DNA from: Streptomyces atratus
Lineage (GTDB): Bacteria; Actinomycetota; Actinomycetes; Streptomycetales; Streptomycetaceae
Assembly: GCF_014648655.1 (NCBI RefSeq)
Contig: NZ_BMRN01000004.1
Coordinates: forward strand, 310,001 to 374,000
DNA: 64,000 bases
Direction: 5' to 3'
The notes beneath the pieces were generated by a model. That model saw nothing but the letters and a program-made list of their open reading frames with translations, was not told where the DNA came from and made no database searches. The position numbers were made by a program, and so were the translations under genes. This document shows, piece after piece, positions 1-8,432 of the stretch (within the stretch, counting starts at the first letter, position 1; each line of letters opens with the position of its first letter).

Positions 1-5
1 TTCGC

Positions 6-1703
6 TCATGACAGCGACTCCGCACTGGCCCGCGCCGCCCAGGCCGCGAACCGCTCGCCGTCCTCGCGCTCCTCCTGGAAGCGGCCCAGGACCCGCTCGA
101 CATAGTCGGGCAGTTCGGTCGAAGTGACCTTCAGCCCACGGACCTTCCGGCCGAACCCGGCCTCCAGGCCCAGGGCGCCGCCCAGGTGCACCTGGTAGCC
201 CTCGACCTGGTTGCCGTCGGCGTCCAGGACGAGCTGGCCCTTGAGGCCGATGTCCGCGGTCTGGATGCGGGCGCAGGCGTTGGGGCAGCCGTTGATGTTG
301 ATGGTCAGCGGCTCGTCGAACTCCGGCAGGCGGCGCTCCAGTTCGTCGATCAGCGAGGCGCCGCGCGCCTTCGTCTCGACGATCGCCAGCTTGCAGAACT
401 CGATGCCGGTGCAGGCCATCGTGCCCCGCCGGAACGGCGAGGGCCTCACCTGGAAGTCGAGCGCTTCGAGGCCGGCGACCAGGGAGTCCACCTGGTCCTG
501 CTCCACATCGAGGATGAGCATCTTCTGCTCGACGGTGGTGCGCAGCCGGTCCGAGCCGTGGGCGGCCGCCAGGTCGGCGATCTTGGCCAGGGTGGAGCCG
601 TCCACACGGCCGACCCGGGGTGCGAATCCGAGGTAGAACCGGCCGTCCTTCTGCTGGTGGACGCCGATGTGGTCGCGCCAGCGGCTGCTGGGCTCCGTGG
701 GCGCGGGCCCGTTGGCGAGCGGACGCTTCAGGTACTCGTCCTCCAGTACCTGGCGGAACTTCGCCGGACCCCAGTCGGCCATCAGGAACTTCAGGCGGGC
801 GCGGGTGCGCAGCCGACGGTACCCGTAGTCACGGAAGATGCCGACGACCCCGGCCCAGACGTCCGGCACCTCGTCGAGAGGCACCCAGGCGCCCAGCCGC
901 TCGGCGAGACGCGGGTTGGTGGAGAGCCCGCCACCGACCCAGACGTCGAAGCCCGGGCCGTGCTCGGGGTGGACGACGCCGACGAACGCGATGTCGTTGA
1001 TCTCGTGCACCACGTCCTGCACCGGCGAGCCGGAGATCGCGGTCTTGAACTTGCGCGGCAGGTTCGAGAATTCCTTGTTGCCGATGTAGCGCTCGTGGAT
1101 CTCGTCGACCGCCGGCGTCCCGTCGATGATCTCGTCGGCGGCGATCCCGGCCACCGGGGAGCCGATGATCACGCGGGGGCAGTCGCCGCATGCCTCGGTG
1201 GTGGAGAGCCCGACGGCCTCCAGCTTCTCCCAGATCGCCGGGACGTCCTCGATGCGGATCCAGTGCAGCTGGATGTTCTGCCGGTCGGTGATGTCCGCGG
1301 TGCCGCGCGCGTACTCCTGCGAGATCTCGCCGATGACCCGCAACTGCTCGGTGGTCAGCCGGCCGCCGTCGATCCGGACCCGCAGCATGAAGTACTTGTC
1401 GTCCAGCTCCTCCGGCTCCAGGATCGCGGTCTTGCCGCCGTCGATTCCGGGCTTGCGCTGGGTGTAGAGGCCCCACCAGCGCATGCGTCCACGGAGGTCG
1501 TTGGGGTCGATCGAGTCGAAACCGCGCTTGGAGTAGATCGTCTCAATGCGTGTCCGCACATTGAGACCGTCGTCGTCCTTCTTGAACTGCTCATTGCCGT
1601 TGAGCGGAGTGTGGTGCCCCATGGCCCACTGGCCTTCGCCACGGTGGCGTCCGGCCTTGCGGCGGGGCGTGGTGGTCGCAGGCTGTTCCGGGGTAGCGGC
1701 CAT
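6..1703 (-). CDS. sirA: ferredoxin-dependent sulfite/nitrite reductase
   Basis: 565-aa siroheme and [4Fe-4S] enzyme that reduces sulfite to sulfide (or nitrite to ammonia) with ferredoxin electrons in the cytoplasm. The cluster and siroheme ligands are visible as CTGIEFC near residue 427 and NGCPNAC near residue 473, the usual two-Cys-pair pattern, and the length is normal for the family. I start at the ATG of MAATPEQP because GAAGGAC lies just upstream; an in-frame ATG 16 codons earlier has no such site. The stop overlaps an ATG on the same strand at 9..7 (reading M-S-E), so a co-translated gene continues beyond the left edge. The sulfur-type leader peptide at 1818-1901 favours sulfite over nitrite as substrate. 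Confidence 0.9.
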   Translation of the reverse strand: MAATPEQPATTTPRRKAGRHRGEGQWAMGHHTPLNGNEQFKKDDDGLNVRTRIETIYSKRGFDSIDPNDLRGRMRWWGLYTQRKPGIDGGKTAILEPEELDDKYFMLRVRIDGGRLTTEQLRVIGEISQEYARGTADITDRQNIQLHWIRIEDVPAIWEKLEAVGLSTTEACGDCPRVIIGSPVAGIAADEIIDGTPAVDEIHERYIGNKEFSNLPRKFKTAISGSPVQDVVHEINDIAFVGVVHPEHGPGFDVWVGGGLSTNPRLAERLGAWVPLDEVPDVWAGVVGIFRDYGYRRLRTRARLKFLMADWGPAKFRQVLEDEYLKRPLANGPAPTEPSSRWRDHIGVHQQKDGRFYLGFAPRVGRVDGSTLAKIADLAAAHGSDRLRTTVEQKMLILDVEQDQVDSLVAGLEALDFQVRPSPFRRGTMACTGIEFCKLAIVETKARGASLIDELERRLPEFDEPLTININGCPNACARIQTADIGLKGQLVLDADGNQVEGYQVHLGGALGLEAGFGRKVRGLKVTSTELPDYVERVLGRFQEEREDGERFAAWAARASAESLS

Positions 1704-1817
1704 GACGGTACGTCCTTCGGGACTGCAGGAGGGCGGCTCTGAGCTGCACACTCGCGCTGAGGCGCGGCGGTGCGCAGGGTTTGCAGAGAAAAGGGGATCG
1801 CGGCGGTGCTGGGACTC

Positions 1818-1901
1818 TCAGCTCGCCGGACAGATGGCGCTGGACATGCGGCCGAGATCGACGTGGCGTCGACTCACCAAGGCAATTCCAGTTCCGGACA
1901 T
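1818..1901 (-). CDS. 27-aa leader peptide of the sulfite reductase operon
   Basis: A 27-codon frame (starting MSGTGIALVSRRHVDLGR, ending SAICPAS) lies about 115 bp upstream of the reductase on the same strand. I recognise the sequence as the short leader-peptide family that precedes sulfur-assimilation genes in streptomycetes. It has one Cys, four codons before the stop. Cysteine-rich leaders of actinobacterial sulfur operons are known to act as cysteine-responsive attenuators. That this single-Cys version does the same is inference. Confidence 0.75.
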   Translation of the reverse strand: MSGTGIALVSRRHVDLGRMSSAICPAS

Positions 1902-2071
1902 GACGGAAGCCTGTCACGCGAATCTCGGACCAGTCCACCACTATCCATGATGTGGACGGGACTGTCCCGTGATGCGAGACGGTGTGGTGCCCATCACCCG
2001 GCCCGCCCGGGCCGGGCCGTCCGTAATGGCCGCAATCCCCCTACCTGCCGCAGGGAATTGCTGTCCGCGCG

Positions 2072-2665
2072 CTACCGCGCCGCCCCCGGCCACGGCCCCG
2101 GCGTCGCCGCCTCGGGCTCCAGCTCCACCTTCGTGTCGAACAGCTTGAAGCCGCGCCGCAGATAGTTGTCCATGGCGTGCGGGCCGTCCTTGGAGCAGGT
2201 GTGCAGCCACACCCGCTTCGTCGGTGTCCGCTCCGGCCAGCGCTCCGCCAGGTCCCAGGCGCGGGCGACGCCGTGCGAGAGCAGATGGCCGCCTATCCGG
2301 CGCCCCCGGAAAGCCGGTATCAGCCCGAAGTACATGATCTCCACCACGCCTTCGTCCTGCGGGTCCAGCTCGATGTATCCGGCCGGGGTGCCGTTCTCGT
2401 ACGCCACCCAGGTCTCCGCCCCGGGCCGGTCCAGGGCCTCCTGCCACTGCGCGTACGTCATCGTGAGCCGGTCCGTCCACTGGATGTCGCCGCCGACCGC
2501 CGTGTAGAGGAACCGGCTGAACTCGGGCAGCGGGACCTCGGACCGCACGATCCGCACGTCGCCCTTTGGGACCGCGGCGGGGCGCAGATCGTCGGGGGAG
2601 GTCTGTTCCAGGGACCAGATGGTCACCTCGGCGGTGGTCGCAGTGGTGTGCGCGGGGTTGCTCAT
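2072..2665 (-). CDS. GNAT-family N-acetyltransferase
   Basis: 197-aa cytoplasmic acetyltransferase. The C-terminal half shows the GNAT fold: a beta-strand reading VEIMYFGLIPAFRGRRIGG (acetyl-CoA loop, R/Q-x-x-G-x-G/A-like RGRRIGG) followed by helix and the NYLRRGFKLFDT strand near the end. The substrate cannot be read from sequence. It is a single gene between the sulfite reductase leader and the GAF regulator, transcribed the same way, with a 93-bp gap to the regulator stop. No operator is evident. Confidence 0.75.
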   Translation of the reverse strand: MSNPAHTTATTAEVTIWSLEQTSPDDLRPAAVPKGDVRIVRSEVPLPEFSRFLYTAVGGDIQWTDRLTMTYAQWQEALDRPGAETWVAYENGTPAGYIELDPQDEGVVEIMYFGLIPAFRGRRIGGHLLSHGVARAWDLAERWPERTPTKRVWLHTCSKDGPHAMDNYLRRGFKLFDTKVELEPEAATPGPWPGAAR

Positions 2666-2758
2666 GGCTGCCAGGGAACCATGCCGCGCAGCCAGGGCCC
2701 AAGTCGGTCCCGCGGCTCGGACAGCGGGACCGGCGGCAAGCGGCGGGAGAGAGCGGTC

Positions 2759-4045
2759 CTAGGAGCCCTCACGTGCCCTGACCACCACCGGAGCCGTCGA
2801 GCGCGGCAGCAGATCGGCCGGATGATCCGGTTGGATCACCTCCACCTCGACCCCCTCGCCGAAGCGGTACGGGCGGTGTGCGAGCACCTCCGCGAGATGG
2901 CGGCGAATCCGTGAGATCTCCGCACGCACCGTCACCGTCCGGGTCGCGTCGCCGAAGATGTCCTCCGCCAGCTCGGATGCCGTACGCCCCTCGCGGTGCA
3001 GCGCCAGGGCGTACAGCAGCTCCGCGTGGCGGGGCGAGAGCCGCTGCGTCCAGGTGCCCACCGCACTCACCACATTGACCGTGAGCCCGCGCGGCCGGCT
3101 CAGGTCCAGCACCACCCGTCGCGGCGGCCCGTCCGAAGACCCGTCCGTGACCTGCACCAGCCAGCCGCCGGACAGCGGCTCGACCTGGCACATACCGAGC
3201 GACGGCAGCCACACCCGGCCCGGCTGCAACGACTTCGGCAGCGGCAGCCGGTCGACCGGCGGCATCCCGGTCACCGCGGCGAGCCAGCCGTGGGTGTCCA
3301 CCGCCAGGGCCCGTCCACCCAGCCGGCACAGCAGCGGCGCCGCCACCGAACGCAGCCGGTCGATCGCCTGGAGATGACGGTTCCTGATCTCGCTCTCGGC
3401 CAGCCTGGCGACCGAACCGACCAGGGCGAGCGAGGTCGGATGGAACGTGGACGCCGGACCGCTGATGTCGAGGATGCCGATCAGCCGGCCGTCCCGCGGA
3501 TCACGCACCGGGGCCGCCGCACAGGTCCAGTTGTGCAGACTGCGCACGAAATGCTCCGACGAATGAACCTGGACCGGTGTGCGTGAGACGAGCGCCGTAC
3601 CGATCGCGTTCGTCCCCGTGCTCGCCTCCGCCCAGGCCGCGCCCTCCGCCAGACAGATGCGGTCGGCCCGGCGCAGCACCCCCGTATTGCCCTGGCGCCA
3701 CAGCACCCGGCCCTCCACATCGGTGACCACCACGATCTGCTGGGCGGCATCCGCCAGGGAGACCAGGCCCTCGCTCAGCAGCGGCATCACCTCGCCCAGC
3801 GTCGAACTCCGTCGCCGGTGCTCGATCTCGTCCATCTCCAGCAGCACGCTCTCGGTGGACTGATCCGGATCGATTCCGCTGCGCAGCACCCGGTCCCACG
3901 AGGCGCCGATCTCCGCGCGCGGGGCAACCGGTGAACGCTCGCCCACGACCTTCGCCTCCCTGGCACGGTGGATCATGCGTAGGGCCTGGACGGACCGCGG
4001 CACAGCCGATCGCGTCACCTCGGCAGCGCTTGTGTCCACTCTCAT
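2759..4045 (-). CDS. GAF-domain transcriptional regulator with C-terminal winged-helix-like domain
   Basis: 428-aa regulator. Residues about 100-270 form a GAF-like sensor (VVVTDVEGRVLWRQGN, then a CLAEGA...GTNAIGTAL block), the arrangement of the AcoR N-terminal sensor region, but no AAA+ sigma-54 domain follows. The last 100 residues (RHAELLYALALHREGRTASELAEDIF...VTVRAEISRIRRHL) look like a DNA-binding winged helix. The start MRVDTSAAEV is taken because the frame upstream reads as low-quality sequence. The family often sits near aldehyde or alcohol dehydrogenases; here the upstream neighbour on the same strand is an AidB-like acyl-CoA dehydrogenase. The ligand is unknown. Confidence 0.75.
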   Translation of the reverse strand: MRVDTSAAEVTRSAVPRSVQALRMIHRAREAKVVGERSPVAPRAEIGASWDRVLRSGIDPDQSTESVLLEMDEIEHRRRSSTLGEVMPLLSEGLVSLADAAQQIVVVTDVEGRVLWRQGNTGVLRRADRICLAEGAAWAEASTGTNAIGTALVSRTPVQVHSSEHFVRSLHNWTCAAAPVRDPRDGRLIGILDISGPASTFHPTSLALVGSVARLAESEIRNRHLQAIDRLRSVAAPLLCRLGGRALAVDTHGWLAAVTGMPPVDRLPLPKSLQPGRVWLPSLGMCQVEPLSGGWLVQVTDGSSDGPPRRVVLDLSRPRGLTVNVVSAVGTWTQRLSPRHAELLYALALHREGRTASELAEDIFGDATRTVTVRAEISRIRRHLAEVLAHRPYRFGEGVEVEVIQPDHPADLLPRSTAPVVVRAREGS

Positions 4046-4287
4046 TCCCCCAGATGCCGGCGCCGGACAAACGGCCCCGGGCCCATCCTGCCCGCTGCGA
4101 GGGTCCCGGCAGTGCGCACTCCACACAATGGTTGCAACCTTTTGCAACTCTGGCGAGGGAGTACAGGTCCGTATGAGAGTGACGGAACACCGCACGGCGG
4201 CGCCTGTGTCCCGCTGTTCGGTGTGCACAGCATGGAGGGTGGTGCCGTGTCGGCGCAGCACCACCCTCCGTTGCCGTAACTCTCCGG

Positions 4288-5925
4288 CTAACGCTCGACG
4301 GGCCGCGCCCGTTCCACGACCGATGCCAGATCGAGGCTGTGCGGCAGCGTCCCGAACGCCGTGCCCCAGTCCCCGCCCAGCCGTGACGCACAGAACGCGT
4401 CGGCGACTTCCGGCGGCGCCCAGCGCACCAGCAGCGAACCCTGCAGTACCAGAGCCATCCGCTCGACCAGCCTGCGAGCCCGCGCCTCGATCCCGTTCAG
4501 ATCGGCGAGCTCCGTCAGCATGTCCTTGATCGCCCCGTCCAGCCGGTGATCGGCGCCGCGCGCCCTGCCGACCTCCTGGAGGAACGCGTTCAGGGCCAGC
4601 GGCTCGCGCTGCAGGGCCCGCAGCACATCCAGCGCCTGTACATTCCCGGAGCCTTCCCAGATCGAGTTGAGCGGCGCCTCGCGCAGCAGCCGGGGCATCC
4701 CGGACTCCTCGACGTAACCGTTGCCGCCGAGACACTCCAGCGCCTCACCCACCATCGGCGTGCACCGCTTCGTCACCCAGTACTTCGCCGTCGGCACCGC
4801 GATCCGCAGAAAGGCCCGCTCGCTCTCCGTATCGGCGTCGTACGCCGCCGCCAGCCGGAGCGCCAGCACCGTCGCGGCCTCCGACTCCAGCGCCAGATCG
4901 GCCAGCACATTGCGCATCAGCGGCTTCTCGATCAGCACCCCGCCGAACACGCTGCGGTAGGTGCAGTGGTGGATCGCCTGCGCCACCGCCTGCCGCATCA
5001 GCGCCGCCGAGCCGACCACACAGTCCAGCCGGGTCGCCGCCACCATCTCGATGATGGTGCGCACCCCGCGCCCCTCGTCACCGACCCGGCGCGCCCACGT
5101 CCCGTCGAACTCGACCTCGCTCGACGCATTGGACCGGTTGCCCAGTTTGTCCTTCAGCCGCTGGATCGCGAACGTGTTCCGCGTGCCGTCGGGCAGCACA
5201 CGGGGCAGCAGAAAACACGTCAGGCCGGCGGGCGCCTGCGCCAGCACCAGGAAGCCGTCGGACATCGGCGCCGAACAGAACCACTTGTGCCCGGTGAGCA
5301 GATACTCGCCCTGCGCCGCCAGCGGCTCGGCCCGCGTTGTATTGGACCGTACGTCCGTGCCGCCCTGCTTCTCCGTCATGCCCATCCCGAAGAGCACACC
5401 GGCCTTCTGCGCCGCGGGCCGCAGCCCTTGCTCGTACACCTTCGAGGTCAGCAGCGGCTCCCAGTCGGCGGCCAGCGCCGGATCGGTCCGCAGCGCGGGC
5501 ACCGCCGCGTGCGTCATCGACAGCGGGCAGCCGTGCCCCGCCTCGGCCTGCGTCCACACCAGGAACCCGGCCGCACGCCGCACATGACCGCCCGGCCTGC
5601 CCCAGGCGTCGGTCAGACCCGCGGCGACCGCATGACCCAGCAGCCGGTGCCAGGCCGGATGGAACTCCACCTCGTCGATGCGATTCCCGTACCGGTCGTG
5701 GGAACGCAGCACCGGCGGATTCTCGTTCGCCTGCACCCCCCACGCCTGCGCCTGCGCGGAGCCCGCGGATCTGCCCAGCTCGCCGAGCTCGCCCCGGGCC
5801 TCGGCGAGAAGCTCGGGCGGCATGTGACGTTGCACCGCCTCCGTGAGCGCGCGGTCGGCGGCGAAGACGTCGTAGCCGACCAGCGGCGGTACCTGGTTGG
5901 ACACTGTGTGGGTGGTGGCTGCCAT
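4288..5925 (-). CDS. AidB-like acyl-CoA dehydrogenase family flavoprotein
   Basis: 545 aa, the size of E. coli AidB, and collinear with it: THTVSNQVPPL at the N-terminus, MGMTEKQGGTDVRSNTTRA in the FAD-binding core, LKDKLGNRSNASSEVEFDG, and NSIWEGSGNVQALDVLRAL near the end. AidB is a FAD protein of the acyl-CoA dehydrogenase superfamily linked to alkylation damage and DNA binding. Whether this copy is an isovaleryl-CoA-type enzyme or a DNA-protection protein is open. I prefer the ATG of MAATTHTV (5925) to the ATG 17 codons upstream because a perfect leaderless -10 lies 6 nt before it. It is divergent from the YihY gene, with 17 bp between start codons. Confidence 0.85.
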   Translation of the reverse strand: MAATTHTVSNQVPPLVGYDVFAADRALTEAVQRHMPPELLAEARGELGELGRSAGSAQAQAWGVQANENPPVLRSHDRYGNRIDEVEFHPAWHRLLGHAVAAGLTDAWGRPGGHVRRAAGFLVWTQAEAGHGCPLSMTHAAVPALRTDPALAADWEPLLTSKVYEQGLRPAAQKAGVLFGMGMTEKQGGTDVRSNTTRAEPLAAQGEYLLTGHKWFCSAPMSDGFLVLAQAPAGLTCFLLPRVLPDGTRNTFAIQRLKDKLGNRSNASSEVEFDGTWARRVGDEGRGVRTIIEMVAATRLDCVVGSAALMRQAVAQAIHHCTYRSVFGGVLIEKPLMRNVLADLALESEAATVLALRLAAAYDADTESERAFLRIAVPTAKYWVTKRCTPMVGEALECLGGNGYVEESGMPRLLREAPLNSIWEGSGNVQALDVLRALQREPLALNAFLQEVGRARGADHRLDGAIKDMLTELADLNGIEARARRLVERMALVLQGSLLVRWAPPEVADAFCASRLGGDWGTAFGTLPHSLDLASVVERARPVER

Positions 5926-5942
5926 GCCGATACGGTAAGGAC
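5926..5942. promoter_or_regulatory. overlapping bidirectional -10 for two leaderless mRNAs
   Basis: The 17 bp between the two divergent start codons contain TACGGTA. Read forward, TACGGT (5931-5936) ends 6 nt before GTG 5943. Read in reverse, TACCGT (5937-5932) ends 6 nt before ATG 5925. Both fit TANNNT at -12 to -7 with transcription starting on the first base of the start codon. No Shine-Dalgarno fits in the gap. The geometry is seen directly; promoter activity is inferred. Confidence 0.6.
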
Positions 5943-7094
5943 GTGCAGGCAGCAAATGAAACACCCGAGCGGCCACCGGGTCGACTCCACCGGGCCCGAG
6001 TCCTCTACCGCAACGTTTCCAAGCGGCAGATGGTCTGGCAGTTGCTCAAGGACACCGTCAACTCGTGCATGGAGTACCGCATTCTGGGACTCGCCGCCGA
6101 GGCGGCGTTCTTCACCCTGCTGTCCCTGCCTCCGCTGCTCCTCGGCCTGATCGGTCTGCTCGGTTACGTCGACGCGTGGACCAGCACCACCACGGTCGCC
6201 TCCATCGAGCGCAACATCCTCAACGCCGCGCAGACGGTGCTCAGCGAGCGGGGTGTGAACGACTTCGCCAAACCCCTCCTGGCGGACGTCACCACCGGCG
6301 CCCGGCCCGATGTCATCTCCATCGGCTTCGCCATCGCGCTCTGGTCCGGCTCCCGCGCGGTCAATGTCTTCATCGACACGATCACGGTGATGTACGGCCT
6401 CGACGGCCAGCGCGGCATCGTCAAGACGCGGCTGCTCTCCTTCCTGCTGTACGTCGTCGCGCTGCTGCTCGGTGCCGTCGTGCTGCCGCTGCTCGTGGTC
6501 GGCCCCGACCGGGTCGTGGAATTCATCCCGTGGGGCACCGAGCTCATAAGCGTTCTGTACTGGCCGCTGGTCATCCTGCTGTCGATCGCGTTCCTGACGA
6601 CGCTCTATCACGTGTCCGTACCGGTCCGTTCACCGTGGATCGAGGACGTGCCGGGTGCGCTGGTGGCGCTCGCGATGTGGGTGCTCGGCAGCTTCCTGCT
6701 TCGGATCTACCTCACGAGTACGGTCGAGGGGCCCACGATCTACGGCTCGTTGGCGGCCCCGATCGCCGTCCTGCTGTGGATCGGTATCTCCGCGTTCGCG
6801 GTGCTGGTCGGAGCGGCGGTCAATGCCGCGATCGACCGGGTGTGGCCCTCGCTGGCGACGGCCGCGGCACGTGCGGCCAATGAGCGGGTACGGGCGGCCC
6901 AGGCCGCGGAGTTCGTCGCGCGGACGCAGGCGGAGAACCAGGACGGGGACTGGGACGACGATGACAGTCCCTATATGCCGTCCGAGTTCCCGGAGCGCTG
7001 GTCGAGGTTCCTGCCGCCGGACGATGTGAAGTCCAGGCTGCAGCCGAGCCGCGACAAGGAGTCGGACAAGTCGAACAACCCGTCCGACGACTGA
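5943..7094 (+). CDS. YihY/BrkB-family inner-membrane protein
   Basis: 383-aa membrane protein. After a basic N-terminus there are about six hydrophobic segments ([95 protein letters not shown]), with the YihY hallmark region [19 protein letters not shown] between the first two. The C-terminal 75 residues are hydrophilic, acidic and cytoplasmic. The old name RNase BN for this family is wrong; its function is unknown, possibly transport or envelope related. GTG 5943 is the start implied by the leaderless promoter. Confidence 0.85.
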   Translation: MQAANETPERPPGRLHRARVLYRNVSKRQMVWQLLKDTVNSCMEYRILGLAAEAAFFTLLSLPPLLLGLIGLLGYVDAWTSTTTVASIERNILNAAQTVLSERGVNDFAKPLLADVTTGARPDVISIGFAIALWSGSRAVNVFIDTITVMYGLDGQRGIVKTRLLSFLLYVVALLLGAVVLPLLVVGPDRVVEFIPWGTELISVLYWPLVILLSIAFLTTLYHVSVPVRSPWIEDVPGALVALAMWVLGSFLLRIYLTSTVEGPTIYGSLAAPIAVLLWIGISAFAVLVGAAVNAAIDRVWPSLATAAARAANERVRAAQAAEFVARTQAENQDGDWDDDDSPYMPSEFPERWSRFLPPDDVKSRLQPSRDKESDKSNNPSDD

Positions 7095-7176
7095 GGACGC
7101 CCGCTGTCCTGCGGGTACGGCCGGTGCGGCGCCCGCACAAGCCGAGTCCGTTCGCCGACGGGAAGAGCGTGGGGGT

Positions 7177-7875
7177 ATGGCCGACAGATACGAAGAGTGG
7201 GCGTCGCGGTTCGACGGTGCGACCGTGTGGACACTGAGTGTGCCGGGAGGTTCGGTCCACCCGGTGCTGCCCGACGGCTGCATGGACCTGCTCTGGATCG
7301 GCGGACGGCTGCTCGTCGCGGGCCCCGACACCCATGCCGGGACGTCGGCCGTCGGGACCGGCGGGCAGTACGCCGGCATCCGCTTCGCGCCCGGCACGGC
7401 CCCCGCGCTCCTCGGCGTACCGGCGCACGAACTGCGCGACCGCCGGGTCGACCTCGCGGACCTGTGGCCGGGCGCGCCGGCCCGCGTACTCAACGAGCGC
7501 CTCGCCGAAGCCCCCGACCCCGCCGCCGCACTGGAGACCATCGCCTTGCGGCGGGCGGCCGACACGACACCGCCGGACCCTGTGATGCGGTTTGTCGCCG
7601 CACAGCTCGGCGCCGGGCGGTCCGTCGCGGACACTGCGCAGGCGGTCGGCCTCGGCGCCCGCCAGCTGCACCGCCGCTCACTCGCGGCCTTCGGCTACGG
7701 GCCCAAGATGCTCGCCCGGGTCCTGCGGCTGCAGCGTGCGCTCACCCTCGCCCGGTCCGGAACGCCGTACGCAGAGGCGGCGGTCGAGGCGGGCTGCACC
7801 GACCAGGCCCATCTGGCGCGAGAGATGCGCGACCTGGCCGGTACCACGCTGACCGCCTACCTCACGCCCACGTGA
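7177..7875 (+). CDS. AraC-family transcriptional regulator
   Basis: 232 aa. The N-terminal 110 residues ([21 protein letters not shown]) match the compact sensor domain found in many actinobacterial AraC proteins in place of a cupin. The C-terminal 100 residues carry the two helix-turn-helix units ([20 protein letters not shown] and [20 protein letters not shown]). It faces the VOC gene with only 23 bp between the two stops. AraC/VOC pairs are common, so the VOC protein may be its target or partner; no inducer can be read. Confidence 0.85.
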   Translation: MADRYEEWASRFDGATVWTLSVPGGSVHPVLPDGCMDLLWIGGRLLVAGPDTHAGTSAVGTGGQYAGIRFAPGTAPALLGVPAHELRDRRVDLADLWPGAPARVLNERLAEAPDPAAALETIALRRAADTTPPDPVMRFVAAQLGAGRSVADTAQAVGLGARQLHRRSLAAFGYGPKMLARVLRLQRALTLARSGTPYAEAAVEAGCTDQAHLAREMRDLAGTTLTAYLTPT

Positions 7876-7898
7876 CGGGGCCGGGCAGGCGCTCGGCC

Positions 7899-8291
7899 TC
7901 AGCCGTTGGCGGCGAACAACGACACCGCGCAGCCGTCCGGGTCGAGGACCGTCGCATAACGCTGCCCCCACACCGCGTCCCACGGCTTCAGATGTCCCCG
8001 GTATCCGGCGCCGGTCAGGTCGTCGTACACCGCGTCCACCTCCGCCGGGCTGTCGCAGAGGAAGGCGAGTCCGAGGCGTTCCCCGCCGCGCGGCGCGGTC
8101 CAGTCGGGGTCGAACGAGCCGATGACGTCCTCGGTGTCCCACAGCAGTCGCTGCCCGCCCGGGAGCGTCACTTCGACATGAGGTGCGGATTCCGCATCGG
8201 CTGGGATGTCGAGACCGAGCCGGCGGTAGAAGGCGAGCGATGCGGCCAGATCCGCGGTGATGATGCCGATCGCGTCCATTCGTGGAGTCAT
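7899..8291 (-). CDS. VOC (glyoxalase/bleomycin-resistance) family protein
   Basis: 130 aa with the vicinal-oxygen-chelate double beta-alpha-beta-beta-beta layout: IGIITADLAASLAFYRRLGL in the first module and YATVLDPDGCAVSLFA closing the second. Members bind a metal or a hydrophobic ligand and include glyoxalases, dioxygenases and drug-binding proteins. Nothing here singles out one activity. It is convergent with the AraC regulator. Confidence 0.8.
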   Translation of the reverse strand: MTPRMDAIGIITADLAASLAFYRRLGLDIPADAESAPHVEVTLPGGQRLLWDTEDVIGSFDPDWTAPRGGERLGLAFLCDSPAEVDAVYDDLTGAGYRGHLKPWDAVWGQRYATVLDPDGCAVSLFAANG

Positions 8292-8432
8292 GTTCCGACC
8301 GTAGACCGGGCCCCACCGGGGGTCTTGTACGAAACGGACATGGGCCGTGATCTTCAGACATCCCCGGGGACGCGGACCGCGTACGACGGGACCCGCCGGG
8401 ACCGCAGGCCCGCGGCAGGTCCCGCCGCGCCG

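Noticed and set aside
186..1742. Long plus-strand frame opposite sulfite reductase
   Set aside because: Val/Asp/Leu-rich shadow sequence; the minus strand has both cluster motifs and the leader peptide.
5820..5828. ATGTGACGT inside the AidB-like gene
   Set aside because: Coding, isolated from the module and imperfect.
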